From NCBI GenBank assembly GCA_026991575.1, contig JALXBF010000181.1, positions 1-64,000 on the forward strand: a stretch of DNA of 64,000 bases, written 5' to 3'. Shown here piece after piece: positions 54,079 to 63,233 of the stretch. A program made the position numbers and the translations under genes. Below the pieces are notes generated by a model. That model was not told where the DNA came from and did no database searches. It was given only the letters and a program-made list of their open reading frames with translations. The number at the start of each line of letters is the position of its first letter. The stretch's first letter is position 1. Source of the stretch: Planctomycetota bacterium. Its GTDB lineage: Bacteria; Planctomycetota; Planctomycetia; JALXBF01.

Positions 54079-56640
54079 TCAAGCGGCCGGCTCACTGCTG
54101 TCGCCGGCGCTTTTCGCCGCAACGGTGGCGACCAGTTCCGGTGATGCCGGTTCAGTATAGCGGCACTTCGGGTAGCCGCTGCAGCCGACGAACAGCCCGC
54201 GGGCGGTCTCGCGTAGCATCAGTGGCTGGCCGCATTCAGGGCATTCCTTGCCGATCGGGGTAGCCTTCGCCTTTGGCGTTGTGGCCTTCAGGAACGCCTG
54301 CACCTCTTCGCGCAGCTCGTCGGGGATGGGGGCGGTAGAGCGACATTTCGGATAGTTCGCACAGCCTAGGAATGGGCCGCGACGGCTGCGACGGATCTTC
54401 ATCGGGCTCCCGCATTTGTCGCACTTGACGTCGATCTTGGGCGGTTCGATCGGCCGACCATCGGCATCGACCGGCTTCGTGTTGCGGCACTTCGGGTAGT
54501 TTGAGCAGCCCAAGAACTGCCCGCTGCGGCCGGTGCGCAACGTCATCGGCGCGCCACACAGCTCACAGCTGTAACCAGTCTCCTGCTGTGCCGGCACCGG
54601 TCTGCCATCCACGCCGACGTTCATCGTGACCTTGCAATCCGGATACCCGCTGCACGCATAAAACGGCCCACGTCGGCCGGAGCGCAATGCGAGCGGCCGA
54701 CCGCACTCCGGACACGGATGGTCGGTCGTGATGGCTTCTTGGCTGTCGGCGTCACGGCCCAGCGGCCTGCGGTTGCGGCACTCCGGATAATTTGCACATC
54801 CCAGGAAGCGGCCATTCTTGGACCAACGGATCACCATCGGCGCCCCACACTGCTCGCACTTCTCGTCCGTCTCCACGCCCCGCACCTTCTCGATCGCCTC
54901 CTCGGCCCGTTCCAACGCGGCGTGGAACGGCCCGTAGAAGTCCTCCAGTACCTGCCGCCAGTCGCACTTGGCCTCCTCGATCTGGTCCAGCCGCGATTCC
55001 ATCTGGCTCGTGAACTTCACGTCCACGATCTCGGGAAAGTGCTTGACCAGAAGATCCGTCACCAACATGCCCAGCTCCGTTGCATGGAACTTCCGGTCCT
55101 TCAGCTCCACGTAACCACGTTCCTGGATGGTGCTGATGATCGGGGCATAGGTGCTGGGCCTGCCGATCCCATACTTCTCCAGCGCCTTGATCAAGGTGGC
55201 CTCGGTGTATCTGGGCGGGGGCTGAGTGAAATGCTGGGACGGTTCCAGGCGGACGCAGACCAGTAGCTGGCCTTCTTGTAGTGGCGGCAGCTCAGGCGTT
55301 TCCTCTCTGCCGGACGGCTGCCACACTTTGCGGTACCCTTCGAAGAGAAGCTGCCGGCCCTGGGTTCGGAACAGCCCCGGCCCGGCTTCGATTTCTACGT
55401 CGGTTACCGCAATCAATGCCGCCTTCATCTGACTGGCCACGAACCGGCGGTAGATCAGCTCGTAGAGATCGGCTTGTTCCTGGGTCAGATACGGTCGCAC
55501 GCGCTCGGGGGTGTATGCCAGGTTTGTTGGTCGGATGGCTTCGTGAGCTTCCTGAGCGCCACGGCCCGCCTTGTACTGCCGCGGCTTCTCCGGCAGGTAC
55601 TCCGGACCGTACTGTTCGGCGATGTACTCGCGGCACTGCTCGAGCGCGGTTTCCGCGATCCGCAGGCTGTCGGTACGCATGTAGGTAATCAGGCCAACGG
55701 AGCCTTCCTCGCCCAGCTCCACGCCTTCGTACAACTGCTGAGCGATCCGCATCGTGCGGCTGGCGCTGAATCGGAGCCGCACGGAGGCCTGCTGCTGTAG
55801 CGTGCTGGTCATGAACGGAGGCGGCGGATTCTCGATCCGCTGGCGCTTCTTGCACAGCGTCACCCGGAACTGCTGCTGCTGAAGTGCTTCGAGTACCTGG
55901 CGAGTTTCGGCTTCGTTGCTGGGGCGGAACTTGGCGTCCTGCCAGCGGGCCAGTTCCGCAGTGAATTCCCGATCATCCTGCTCGCTTACCCGGAACGTCC
56001 CGGTGATCTTCCAGTACTCTTCCGGCTTGAACTGAGCGATTTCCCGCTCGCGCTCGACGACGAGCCGGACCGCGACGGACTGAACGCGGCCAGCGCTCAG
56101 TCCACGAGCCACCTTGCGCCACAGCAGCGGGCTGAGCTGATAGCCGACGATTCTGTCCAGGACGCGGCGTGCCTGCTGCGCGTATACCTTATTCATATCG
56201 ATGGCCTCGGGACTCTCGAAGGCACGCCGCACTGCCGGGGCTGTGATCTCATGGAACCGGACCCGGTAGGTGGACTGTTCTGGCAGCTTGAGCGCCTCTT
56301 TCAGGTGCCAGGCGATCGCCTCGCCCTCGCGATCCGGGTCCGTTGCCAGGTAGGTGGCTTCCGCCTGGCGGGCCGCCTTCTTAAGGTCGTCCAGGGTGGC
56401 CTTCTTGCCCTTGATGATGCGATAGGTCGGCTCAAAGCCCTTCTCGATGTCGATTCCGAAGCGGGTCTGGGGCAGGTCGCGTACGTGCCCCATGCTCGCC
56501 TTCACGATGTACTGAGGGCCGAGGTACTTGTTGATCGTGCGGGCTTTGGCGGGCGATTCAACGATGACCAGCTTCTTGCCGTTGTTTGCCGTAGAACGCT
56601 GCGTCTGTTTGCTCGCGGTGCGTTTCGTTGTCGTAGCCAT
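54079..56640 (-). CDS. topA: DNA topoisomerase I with five C-terminal zinc fingers
   Basis: 853 residues, type IA. The toprim domain begins KLVIVESPAKARTINKYLG (about 23-41), with LATDPDREGEAIAWHL at about 98-112. The catalytic tyrosine is Tyr320 in GLITYMRTDS, matching Escherichia coli Tyr319. Five C4 topoisomerase zinc fingers follow, each C-x2-C-G-x-P... C-x-x-Y-P-x-C, starting at CEQCGAPM, CPECGRPL, CELCGAPM, CDKCGSPM and CPECGQPL. E. coli TopA has fewer canonical C4 fingers. It relaxes negative supercoils in the cytoplasm. The DegT-type gene follows after 37 nt. A promoter candidate lies at 56802-56830. Confidence 0.97.
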   Translation of the reverse strand: MATTTKRTASKQTQRSTANNGKKLVIVESPAKARTINKYLGPQYIVKASMGHVRDLPQTRFGIDIEKGFEPTYRIIKGKKATLDDLKKAARQAEATYLATDPDREGEAIAWHLKEALKLPEQSTYRVRFHEITAPAVRRAFESPEAIDMNKVYAQQARRVLDRIVGYQLSPLLWRKVARGLSAGRVQSVAVRLVVEREREIAQFKPEEYWKITGTFRVSEQDDREFTAELARWQDAKFRPSNEAETRQVLEALQQQQFRVTLCKKRQRIENPPPPFMTSTLQQQASVRLRFSASRTMRIAQQLYEGVELGEEGSVGLITYMRTDSLRIAETALEQCREYIAEQYGPEYLPEKPRQYKAGRGAQEAHEAIRPTNLAYTPERVRPYLTQEQADLYELIYRRFVASQMKAALIAVTDVEIEAGPGLFRTQGRQLLFEGYRKVWQPSGREETPELPPLQEGQLLVCVRLEPSQHFTQPPPRYTEATLIKALEKYGIGRPSTYAPIISTIQERGYVELKDRKFHATELGMLVTDLLVKHFPEIVDVKFTSQMESRLDQIEEAKCDWRQVLEDFYGPFHAALERAEEAIEKVRGVETDEKCEQCGAPMVIRWSKNGRFLGCANYPECRNRRPLGRDADSQEAITTDHPCPECGRPLALRSGRRGPFYACSGYPDCKVTMNVGVDGRPVPAQQETGYSCELCGAPMTLRTGRSGQFLGCSNYPKCRNTKPVDADGRPIEPPKIDVKCDKCGSPMKIRRSRRGPFLGCANYPKCRSTAPIPDELREEVQAFLKATTPKAKATPIGKECPECGQPLMLRETARGLFVGCSGYPKCRYTEPASPELVATVAAKSAGDSSEPAA

Positions 56641-56958
56641 GTTTCAGCCTTCGCGTTCCGTCTGGGCTCGCTCCGTTGACCTGTCTTCACGAGCCCCGTT
56701 ATCCTTGACTGCTCAAGCGTAGCTTGGGTTATGTGAGTTGACACGTCGTCTCGGGCCAGTTGCGGCGGCTGCATCGCCACAGCCGGTCCGCTGCTCCCGG
56801 CAAATAATATAGACGTGTCCACCTCGTCAAGCCGCGTTCCAAACGCGTGGCACTTGACGGGCCTTCCCGGTCTGGCCGTGCGGCCTGCGCCGGTCGTACG
56901 CTTTAGAGCAGCAAGGGAGCGAGTGGTTCCCGACAGCAGGACGTGGTGAGGACCTAGC
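56641..56958. promoter_or_regulatory. Divergent intergenic region between topA and the PpiD-like operon
   Basis: 318 nt. A promoter for topA is proposed at 56802-56830. A TTGACT (plus strand near 56705) lacks a good -10. No RNA or extra gene recognised. Confidence 0.45.
56802..56830 (-). promoter_or_regulatory. Sigma-70-like promoter for topA
   Basis: Minus strand TTGACG (56830-56825) and TTATTT (56807-56802) at 17-nt spacing; a better-looking TATTAT overlaps it but at 15-nt spacing. The region is the only AT-rich patch in the gap. Confidence 0.4.
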
Positions 56959-59613
56959 GTGATGGCCCTGAGCACGTTACGAAAACACCAGAAGAAACTG
57001 CTCGCGATTCTGGCCGTGCTGGCCATGATCGCGTTCAGCTTCGACATCGTCATCCAGACCTTCCAGCCGAGCCGCGTGCCACGCATGCGGCCGATTGCAC
57101 GCGTGTACGGGGATCTGATCTACCCCCAGCACATCGAGGCACTGCGCCAGGAACGCGCCATCGCCAACCGTTTCCTGGCACTTGCCTGGAGCGCCGTGGG
57201 CGATACCTTCGCGCTGCGTGTGTGGGATAGCGAGTTCTTTGGGCCGATCGACCGGGACGCGATCCTTGAGGCATTCGCGCTGGCACGCGAGGCCGACCGG
57301 CTGGGGATTACCTATACGGACGAAATGGTCACGGATTTCATCGTCCAGATCACCGGCGGTCGCCTCACCCAAGAACAGTTCCGCGGCGTGGTTAGCCGGC
57401 TCGGGGTGTCCCAGTACACCCTGTACGCGGCCCTGAAGAACCAACTCCGCATCCGCCTGGTCGAAGGGCTCTACTACGGACGGTCCCGGCGGCTCGCGAA
57501 CCGTAATCGGGTCACACCGTACGACGCCTGGCTGCTGTACCGGCAGGTCAACGAGCAGGTCAAGTTCGAAGCGATCCCGGTTCCGGTGGAGGCGTTTGCG
57601 GAACTGGTTGAAGAGCCGAGCGAGGCGGACCTCCGTGCGCTATACGAGAAGTATCGGGACCGCATTCCCCTGCCGGATCAACCAGAGCCGGGGTTCCGTA
57701 AACCGCCACGGGTGCATCTGCAGTACGCGTCAATCAGCGTAGAGAAGCTGGTTGCGGAGCTGGAGAAGACGGTCACTGACGAAGAGATCAAGCGGTACTA
57801 CGAGGAAAACAAGGAACTATACCGCATCGACGAACCGGAGCCGGAGCCCGAAACACAGCCTCAAACAGAGGAGACTACCGACGCCGAAGGTCCCGGGCAG
57901 AAACCGTCGGAGCAAGAGTCGGAGAAGGAAGCGGCTCAGCAGCAGCAGCAAACGAAACCGGCTTCGGAGGGGGGCAAGCGGAAGGCCAGTGCGACCGAGA
58001 AGAAGCAGCCCGAGGGTCGGACCAAGCCGCAGCAGTCCGAACCTGGCGAGGCTCGTTCTACCGATGGTGACAAACCCGACGCGGCACCGCCCGCTCAGAC
58101 CGGCAAGAAGCAGGAAGCCCGACAGCAGAGTGGCGCCAGCGGCGATGGCCCAAGAGCGGCGCCATCGGATCAGCAGAGCGGGCAGAAGCGGGACGACGGA
58201 TCGGACAAGCCAAAGTCAGAGGACCGCAACAGCACCGGCAGCGTCCGGGTGCCGCGCCGAGACATTGCGCTTGCCAACATTGTCGCACAGCGGGATCCTA
58301 AGGCCGCTAAAGCCAAGCAGCAGGCCCGGCCGAAGGTCGAACCGAAGCCGCACAGCGACGAACGGACAACGCCCGACAAGCCGTCTGGCTCGCAGAGCTC
58401 CGGAGAACCGGAGAATCGCTCCGACGGACGTGACAGCGACCGACAGAGAGCGGACTCGTCATCCGGCTCCGACCGTTCTCAGGGCGCTTCCACCGACGGC
58501 ACGGCCGACCAGAAGGGAGAGGACGGCAGCAAGCGTGATGCGGGAAGCGCGGGCACGGCGGCCGAGGCTGAGGGGGACAGCCAGCAGGAGAAGCCGGCTC
58601 GGTACCAGCCGCTTTCCGAGGTCAAGGATGCCATCCGCCGCATTCTGGCGGAGCGGAAGGCTGAGCAGGAGGCGCAGCGGCGGCTGGAGCAGCTGGCTCA
58701 GAAGGTGCGCGAGTACGTGATTGAGAAGTATTTGCCGGCGCGCGAAGCATACGAGCGTGCTGGTGGCCAGGAGACCGGCAAGCCATTCGTGCCACCGCCG
58801 TTCCCCGACCTGAAGCCGGTGGCGGAAGAGCTTGGCCTGGCGTTGCATGAGATTCCGGAGCTCAGTTTTCTGAACGTTTCCGAAGTCGGACCGCTGCGCG
58901 ATGCCCGCGAGGTGGTTGGCGGCGTTCCGAGCGGTGCGGGGTTCGAACAGCTGTTCGTGCCGGATGCCGAGGGCCAGGCGGGTGGACAGGCAGAGGTACT
59001 GGAGGTGCGTATCCTGCGCGACCTGCGCGATACGTACTATGCCGTCTGGATCCGCCAACGGTGGGATGCGGAGACGCCCCCCTTTGAACAGATCCGCGAC
59101 CAGGTGGAGCTAGCGTACCGTATTCAGAAGGCCCGACCGCTTGCGGAGAAGCGGGCTCGGGAGTTGGCCGACGAGCTAAGGCGCGCCGGCGGCGATGTGA
59201 AGAAGGTACTGGCGGAAAACGAAGGGTTGACATCGCTGAGTGCCGGGCCGATGTCGCTGTGGCGGCGGCGCCTGGGGTTGTTCGGCCCGCAGGGGATTGA
59301 GCCAGTAGAGATTCCCGGGATTGAGTACCCGGGCGATGAGCTTCGCCGCACGCTGCTGGCGCTGGAGCCGACGCAGGTGGCCGTTGCCCCGGACGCGCCC
59401 GTGCGCACGTACTACGTGTTGGTCGTACAGGAGAAGGTGGCGGCGAAGCTGGAGGATTTCGCGCGCGAGATGCTGCTGTACCTGGAACTGGCTCAACGGA
59501 TGCAGGATGAGCGGTGGGTGCGTGCCCGGAAGGAGGCGCTGTGGCGGCCGGGTGTCATAGAATTGCTGGATGAGGGTGCCCCTCCAGAGATTCCTGCCCA
59601 GGCGCGGCTCTGA
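56959..59613 (+). CDS. PpiD/SurA-like periplasmic chaperone with large disordered insertion
   Basis: 884 residues, start GTG 56959 or ATG 56962 with GAGG upstream. A membrane anchor (about 13-32) precedes a SurA_N-like helical domain (VYGDLIYPQHIEALRQERAIANRFL, LTQEQFRGVVSRLGVSQYTLYAAL). Where PpiD has its parvulin domain, the chain after YYEENKELYRI enters about 270 residues of Lys/Gln/Glu/Asp/Ser/Gly/Arg low complexity (about 290-555), with no parvulin motif that I can see. The helical C-terminus resumes at LSEVKDAIRRILAERKAEQEAQ and later contains the second chaperone lobe. It probably holds outer-membrane or exported proteins. ctpA and tsaD follow on the same strand. Confidence 0.83.
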   Translation: MMALSTLRKHQKKLLAILAVLAMIAFSFDIVIQTFQPSRVPRMRPIARVYGDLIYPQHIEALRQERAIANRFLALAWSAVGDTFALRVWDSEFFGPIDRDAILEAFALAREADRLGITYTDEMVTDFIVQITGGRLTQEQFRGVVSRLGVSQYTLYAALKNQLRIRLVEGLYYGRSRRLANRNRVTPYDAWLLYRQVNEQVKFEAIPVPVEAFAELVEEPSEADLRALYEKYRDRIPLPDQPEPGFRKPPRVHLQYASISVEKLVAELEKTVTDEEIKRYYEENKELYRIDEPEPEPETQPQTEETTDAEGPGQKPSEQESEKEAAQQQQQTKPASEGGKRKASATEKKQPEGRTKPQQSEPGEARSTDGDKPDAAPPAQTGKKQEARQQSGASGDGPRAAPSDQQSGQKRDDGSDKPKSEDRNSTGSVRVPRRDIALANIVAQRDPKAAKAKQQARPKVEPKPHSDERTTPDKPSGSQSSGEPENRSDGRDSDRQRADSSSGSDRSQGASTDGTADQKGEDGSKRDAGSAGTAAEAEGDSQQEKPARYQPLSEVKDAIRRILAERKAEQEAQRRLEQLAQKVREYVIEKYLPAREAYERAGGQETGKPFVPPPFPDLKPVAEELGLALHEIPELSFLNVSEVGPLRDAREVVGGVPSGAGFEQLFVPDAEGQAGGQAEVLEVRILRDLRDTYYAVWIRQRWDAETPPFEQIRDQVELAYRIQKARPLAEKRARELADELRRAGGDVKKVLAENEGLTSLSAGPMSLWRRRLGLFGPQGIEPVEIPGIEYPGDELRRTLLALEPTQVAVAPDAPVRTYYVLVVQEKVAAKLEDFAREMLLYLELAQRMQDERWVRARKEALWRPGVIELLDEGAPPEIPAQARL

Positions 59614-59680
59614 GCTGCGGGGGCAACTCGACCACCTTGTCGATCGCGACCAGTCGGCGAAGTTCCGAAGAGGTTTGGCC

Positions 59681-61087
59681 ATGCCACTGCGAAACCTGAT
59701 CATCATCATCGCGGTTGCCGCCCAGGCAGCGCTGACCTGGCAGCGCGTGCCCGCTGCTGCTCAGGACGAAGAGCTCTACAAGTTCTACCGCCTGCTGGTC
59801 GATGTGCTGGACCGGGTGGAGCGGAACTACGTCCATGAGGTGGACCGTGAGAAGCTCCTGCAGGGGGCCGTGCAGGGCATGCTCCGCACGCTCGATCCCT
59901 ACTCGGAGTTCATCCCGGCGGAGGAGTTGCCTGAGTTTAAGGAGGAGACGGAAGGACATTTCGGGGGGGTTGGCATCTCGATCGAACGCGACGCCCGCAC
60001 CGGGCACCTGATCGTCATCAGCCCGCTGCCCGACTCCCCGGCGTTCCGCGCAGGGATTGTGGCCGGCGACCGGATCGTTGCTGTTGACGGCGTGCCGCTC
60101 AAGGACCTTACCCTCACGGAAGCGATCGATCGCATCAAAGGGCCCGTCGGCACAAAGGTAACGTTAAGTGTGCTTCGCCGCGGTGCGGACCAGCCCGTGG
60201 AGATCACGTTGACCCGCGAGGACATCAAGGTGGAGAGTGTCAAGGGCTGGGAGCGGCGACCAGACGGCGGATGGAACTGGATCGTCGACCCGGAGAACGG
60301 CATTGCCTACATCCGGATCACGCAGTTTACGGAGTCCACCGCAGCGGACCTGCGGCATGCGTTGGAAGAGGCGCGCAAGCAGGGCATGAAGGCACTTGTG
60401 CTCGATCTGCGCTATAACCCCGGCGGACTTCTGGAAGCGGCTGTCGAGGTGGCCGATCTGTTCTTGAAGGCCGGCCAGACGATCGTTCGCGTGCGCGGCC
60501 GGAACGTGCGGCCGGCGGAGTGGAAAGCGTCCGGGCGAGGCCCGTGTCAGGATGTGCCCATGGCCGTGCTGGTTAACCGCTTCACCGCGTCGGCCAGTGA
60601 GATCGTCTCGGCGGCTCTGCAAGACCACAAGCGCGCCGTGATCGTCGGCCGCAGGACGTGGGGCAAAGGCAGCGTGCAGAACATCATCCCGCTGGCCGAC
60701 GGCCGCAGCGCGCTGAAACTGACGACCGCCGAGTACTACCGGCCCAGCGGCAAGAACATCCACCGGCGCCAGAACATGACCGAGAGGGATGAGTGGGGCG
60801 TCAAGCCTGATATTCAGGTGCGTGCCATGAACCCGCTGGAGGTGCGGAACTTCTTTGTCTATCTCCAGCACAAGGACATCATCCCGCCGAAGGATCAGCA
60901 TGAGGCCGGCAAGGAAGGGGACGACTCGGCGAAGCCGCCATCTTTTAAGGACTTCCAGCTCGAAAAGGCGCTGGAAGTGCTTCGGGCCCGGTTAAAGAAA
61001 AAGAACAACGCCGACGGGACGCCGCAGGCTGAGGACACTGCCGCTAGACGGCTCGACGTTACTGCACTCATGACTGTCGCCGCGTGA
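59681..61087 (+). CDS. ctpA: S41 carboxy-terminal processing peptidase
   Basis: 468 residues from ATG 59681, with AAGAGG upstream; the frame is open earlier but the ATG opens a signal/anchor (RNLIIIIAVAAQAALTW). A cap helix region leads to a PDZ domain (about 90-170, GGVGISIERDARTGHLIVIS, GDRIVAVDGVPL). The protease core has NRFTASASEIVSAALQDHKRAV, with Ser304, and RTWGKGSVQNI, with Lys329; the 25-residue spacing equals the Ser430-Lys455 dyad of E. coli Prc. It cleaves C-terminal tails of periplasmic proteins. It follows the PpiD-like gene by 67 nt and precedes tsaD. Confidence 0.95.
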   Translation: MPLRNLIIIIAVAAQAALTWQRVPAAAQDEELYKFYRLLVDVLDRVERNYVHEVDREKLLQGAVQGMLRTLDPYSEFIPAEELPEFKEETEGHFGGVGISIERDARTGHLIVISPLPDSPAFRAGIVAGDRIVAVDGVPLKDLTLTEAIDRIKGPVGTKVTLSVLRRGADQPVEITLTREDIKVESVKGWERRPDGGWNWIVDPENGIAYIRITQFTESTAADLRHALEEARKQGMKALVLDLRYNPGGLLEAAVEVADLFLKAGQTIVRVRGRNVRPAEWKASGRGPCQDVPMAVLVNRFTASASEIVSAALQDHKRAVIVGRRTWGKGSVQNIIPLADGRSALKLTTAEYYRPSGKNIHRRQNMTERDEWGVKPDIQVRAMNPLEVRNFFVYLQHKDIIPPKDQHEAGKEGDDSAKPPSFKDFQLEKALEVLRARLKKKNNADGTPQAEDTAARRLDVTALMTVAA

Positions 61088-61124
61088 GGTCGATCTGCCG
61101 GTCGGTTGGCCGTTGGCGGTCAGG

Positions 61125-62258
61125 ATGGGTTCCTTCCTTGCCATCGAGACAACGTGTGACGAGACGGCGGCGGCGGTCTGTACGGATCGGCCTGCCGTGC
61201 TCAGTTCGATCGTGGCCACGCAGCATGAGTTGCACGGACGCTTCGGGGGCGTGGTGCCGGAGATTGCAGCCCGGGCTCACGTGCGCCAGATCATTCCGGT
61301 GCTCGACGCAGCGCTGCGTGAAGCCGGCATGCGGCTGGAGGAGCTTGAGGCGGTTGTGGTCAGCAACCGACCGGGACTGATCGGGTCGCTTGCCATCGGA
61401 CTCACCGCGGCCAAGACGCTCGCGCTGGTGCTGGACCGTCCGCTTGTCGGCGTCGACCACCTGGCTGCGCACGTCTACGCGTGTCACCCGTGGCTCTGGC
61501 CGGACCGTTCCGCAGGAGTTGCCTGGCCCACACTGCCAGCTGACGGGGAGATCTTTCCGTGTGTCGGCATGGTGGTGAGCGGGGGGCACACGAGTGTATC
61601 GCTGTTCTCGTCGCCTGTTGATTACGAGTTGCTTGGGGCGACGATCGACGATGCGGCGGGCGAGAGCTTTGACAAGGTTGCACAGCTGTTGCAGCTGGGC
61701 TATCCGGGGGGGCCTGCGGTCCAGCGGGCGGCTGAGTCAGGAGACCCGCATGCGTTTGAACTGCCGCGGAGCTTTCCCGGGGGCCCCGAATCGCTGAACT
61801 TCAGCTTTAGCGGCTTGAAGACGGCGGTCCTGTACACCGTGGCTCGGCTGAACCGCGCCCCCAATGCTGGGTCAGCGGAAAGGCAGCCTGCCGGGGTTGC
61901 TTTCGACCTGGCGAGCCTGGAACCGCCTAAGGGCAAGTTGCTGGCGGATCTGGCAGCGAGTTTCCAGGAGGCGGTTGTGGATGTGCTGGTGCGACGGTGC
62001 GAGCAGGCGATTGAACGGACGGGGGTGCGCAGGCTCTGCGTAGGTGGTGGCGTAGCGGCGAATCGCCGGCTTCGCGAACGGCTGTTGGAATTGGCCCGCC
62101 GGCTCGATCTTCAGCTCCTCATCCCCCCACTGAGACTCTGTACCGACAATGCCGCCATGCTGGCTTTGGGCGGCGAGTATCTCAAGAGGGGCCTCGTCGA
62201 CGATCTATCGCTCGACATCAGCAGCGTGCCGCAACGCGGTCGCCGACGAGCACACTAG
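61125..62258 (+). CDS. tsaD: tRNA N6-adenosine threonylcarbamoyltransferase
   Basis: 377 residues from ATG 61125; TTG 61113 is an in-frame alternative. The ASKHA-fold begins FLAIETTCDETAAAV. The metal site VDHLAAH (H-x3-H) and the typical MVVSGGHTSVSL, DDAAGESFDKVAQLL and FSFSGLKTAVLY blocks are present, and the C-terminal VGGGVAANRRLRERL with CTDNAAMLALGG completes the family. With TsaB/TsaE it installs t6A37 on ANN-reading tRNAs; those genes are not in this window. It lies 37 nt after ctpA, and a tRNA-Cys gene on the other strand begins 7 nt after its stop. Confidence 0.96.
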   Translation: MGSFLAIETTCDETAAAVCTDRPAVLSSIVATQHELHGRFGGVVPEIAARAHVRQIIPVLDAALREAGMRLEELEAVVVSNRPGLIGSLAIGLTAAKTLALVLDRPLVGVDHLAAHVYACHPWLWPDRSAGVAWPTLPADGEIFPCVGMVVSGGHTSVSLFSSPVDYELLGATIDDAAGESFDKVAQLLQLGYPGGPAVQRAAESGDPHAFELPRSFPGGPESLNFSFSGLKTAVLYTVARLNRAPNAGSAERQPAGVAFDLASLEPPKGKLLADLAASFQEAVVDVLVRRCEQAIERTGVRRLCVGGGVAANRRLRERLLELARRLDLQLLIPPLRLCTDNAAMLALGGEYLKRGLVDDLSLDISSVPQRGRRRAH

Positions 62259-62265
62259 TAGAAAG

Positions 62266-62336
62266 AGCCGCCGGCCGGATTCGAACCGGCGATCGCGGAT
62301 TTGCAATCCGCTGCCTTACCACTTGGCTACGGCGGC
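62266..62336 (-). tRNA. tRNA-Cys (anticodon GCA)
   Basis: 71 nt on the minus strand. Acceptor GCCGCCG/CGGCGGC, D-arm GCC...GGC, anticodon stem GCGGA/TCCGC around loop TTGCAAA (anticodon GCA), T-arm GCCGG/CCGGC around TTCGAAT, and discriminator U73, the identity base of tRNA-Cys. CCA is not encoded. A strong promoter lies 16 nt upstream. Confidence 0.96.
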
Positions 62337-63233
62337 TTCTGTTGCTGTGATATTCTACGACCATGCTCGCCTCATGCCAATGGCCCGTTGATGCCAGCGT
62401 GGGGCAGCTGCGGCCGCGGACCTCAGGGGGGCGATGCGTGTGGCGATGTCCTGCCGGGTTCAGCGGCGGTCGCGGCGTGGCGGGGCGCTGCCGGAGCATG
62501 CGGTTGGTTAGCGACGCAGCACGACGACACTGTCGCGCAGCGCAGCGCTTGGCTACGCGCGAGTACCGCTCGGATCAGGCTGTTCTCGCGCAAGATCTTT
62601 TTCGTTAACATGTTGTGTCGGTTCCCCATGGGGGCTGTTCTTTGGCACCGGGCTTGCAAGCAGGGCCAGCGGACTGTACTGCAACGCGCTCTCTAGCGGC
62701 TGTCACAGTTGGGGTGGTTGGACGACTTGGGCGGTGACGCCCTCCGGAGCTGCCCCACTGGTTGCCAAGGGCTCGCGGAATGTGGTAAAAAGACTGAGTA
62801 GATTGGGCACCGCGCGGCAGACGGGCCGCTGCACGGGGTTGCACTAGCTGATGCGCGGCACCTGTTGGAGCAGCAGCTGTTCTTCGCCAGGGAGGGGAGC
62901 CGTAGCGGGGATGGCCCATCTCCTGAAGAGGTTTCGTTTTCCCTGTTCCTGTGATGCGGGGCCTAGCCTTGTGGTTGCTCGCTACCACCAAAGAAGGCAC
63001 GGGGCGCTGGCGGCGACCGCTTCAATGCAGGGCCGTAGCAGCATCGTGTGCGGTGGCGAGTGGCGCTTGGAGGTAGTGGCGTAGAGACGCAAGCGGACCG
63101 GTTCTGGGGACTGTGCTCTACTGGGCCCGCGCTTGCCCGAACAGCCTGTGGCCGTGCCAACGGCTCTGGTCGGCGAAGCGGCTCATGCCGTGGCCCCGCA
63201 TCCAAGGCAAGCTATCTGGAGCAGGAACACGCC
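62337..63233. other. Long gene-free region before the exosortase gene
   Basis: 897 nt. Apart from the tRNA promoter at 62352-62380 I see no convincing gene. Short frames exist on both strands but without Shine-Dalgarno sites, domains or usual protein composition. No tmRNA, SRP or RNase P signature motif was recognised by eye. The length is unusual for this window, where most gaps are 300-550 nt. Confidence 0.45.
62352..62380 (-). promoter_or_regulatory. Promoter of tRNA-Cys
   Basis: Minus strand TTGGCA (62380-62375, five of six), 17-nt spacer, TAGAAT (62357-62352, five of six). The predicted transcript starts 8-9 nt before the mature tRNA 5' end. Confidence 0.68.

Noticed and set aside
56700-56740. 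Rightward promoter TTGACT near 56705 for the PpiD-like operon
   Set aside because: At 16-19 nt spacing no -10 with more than two or three matches was found.
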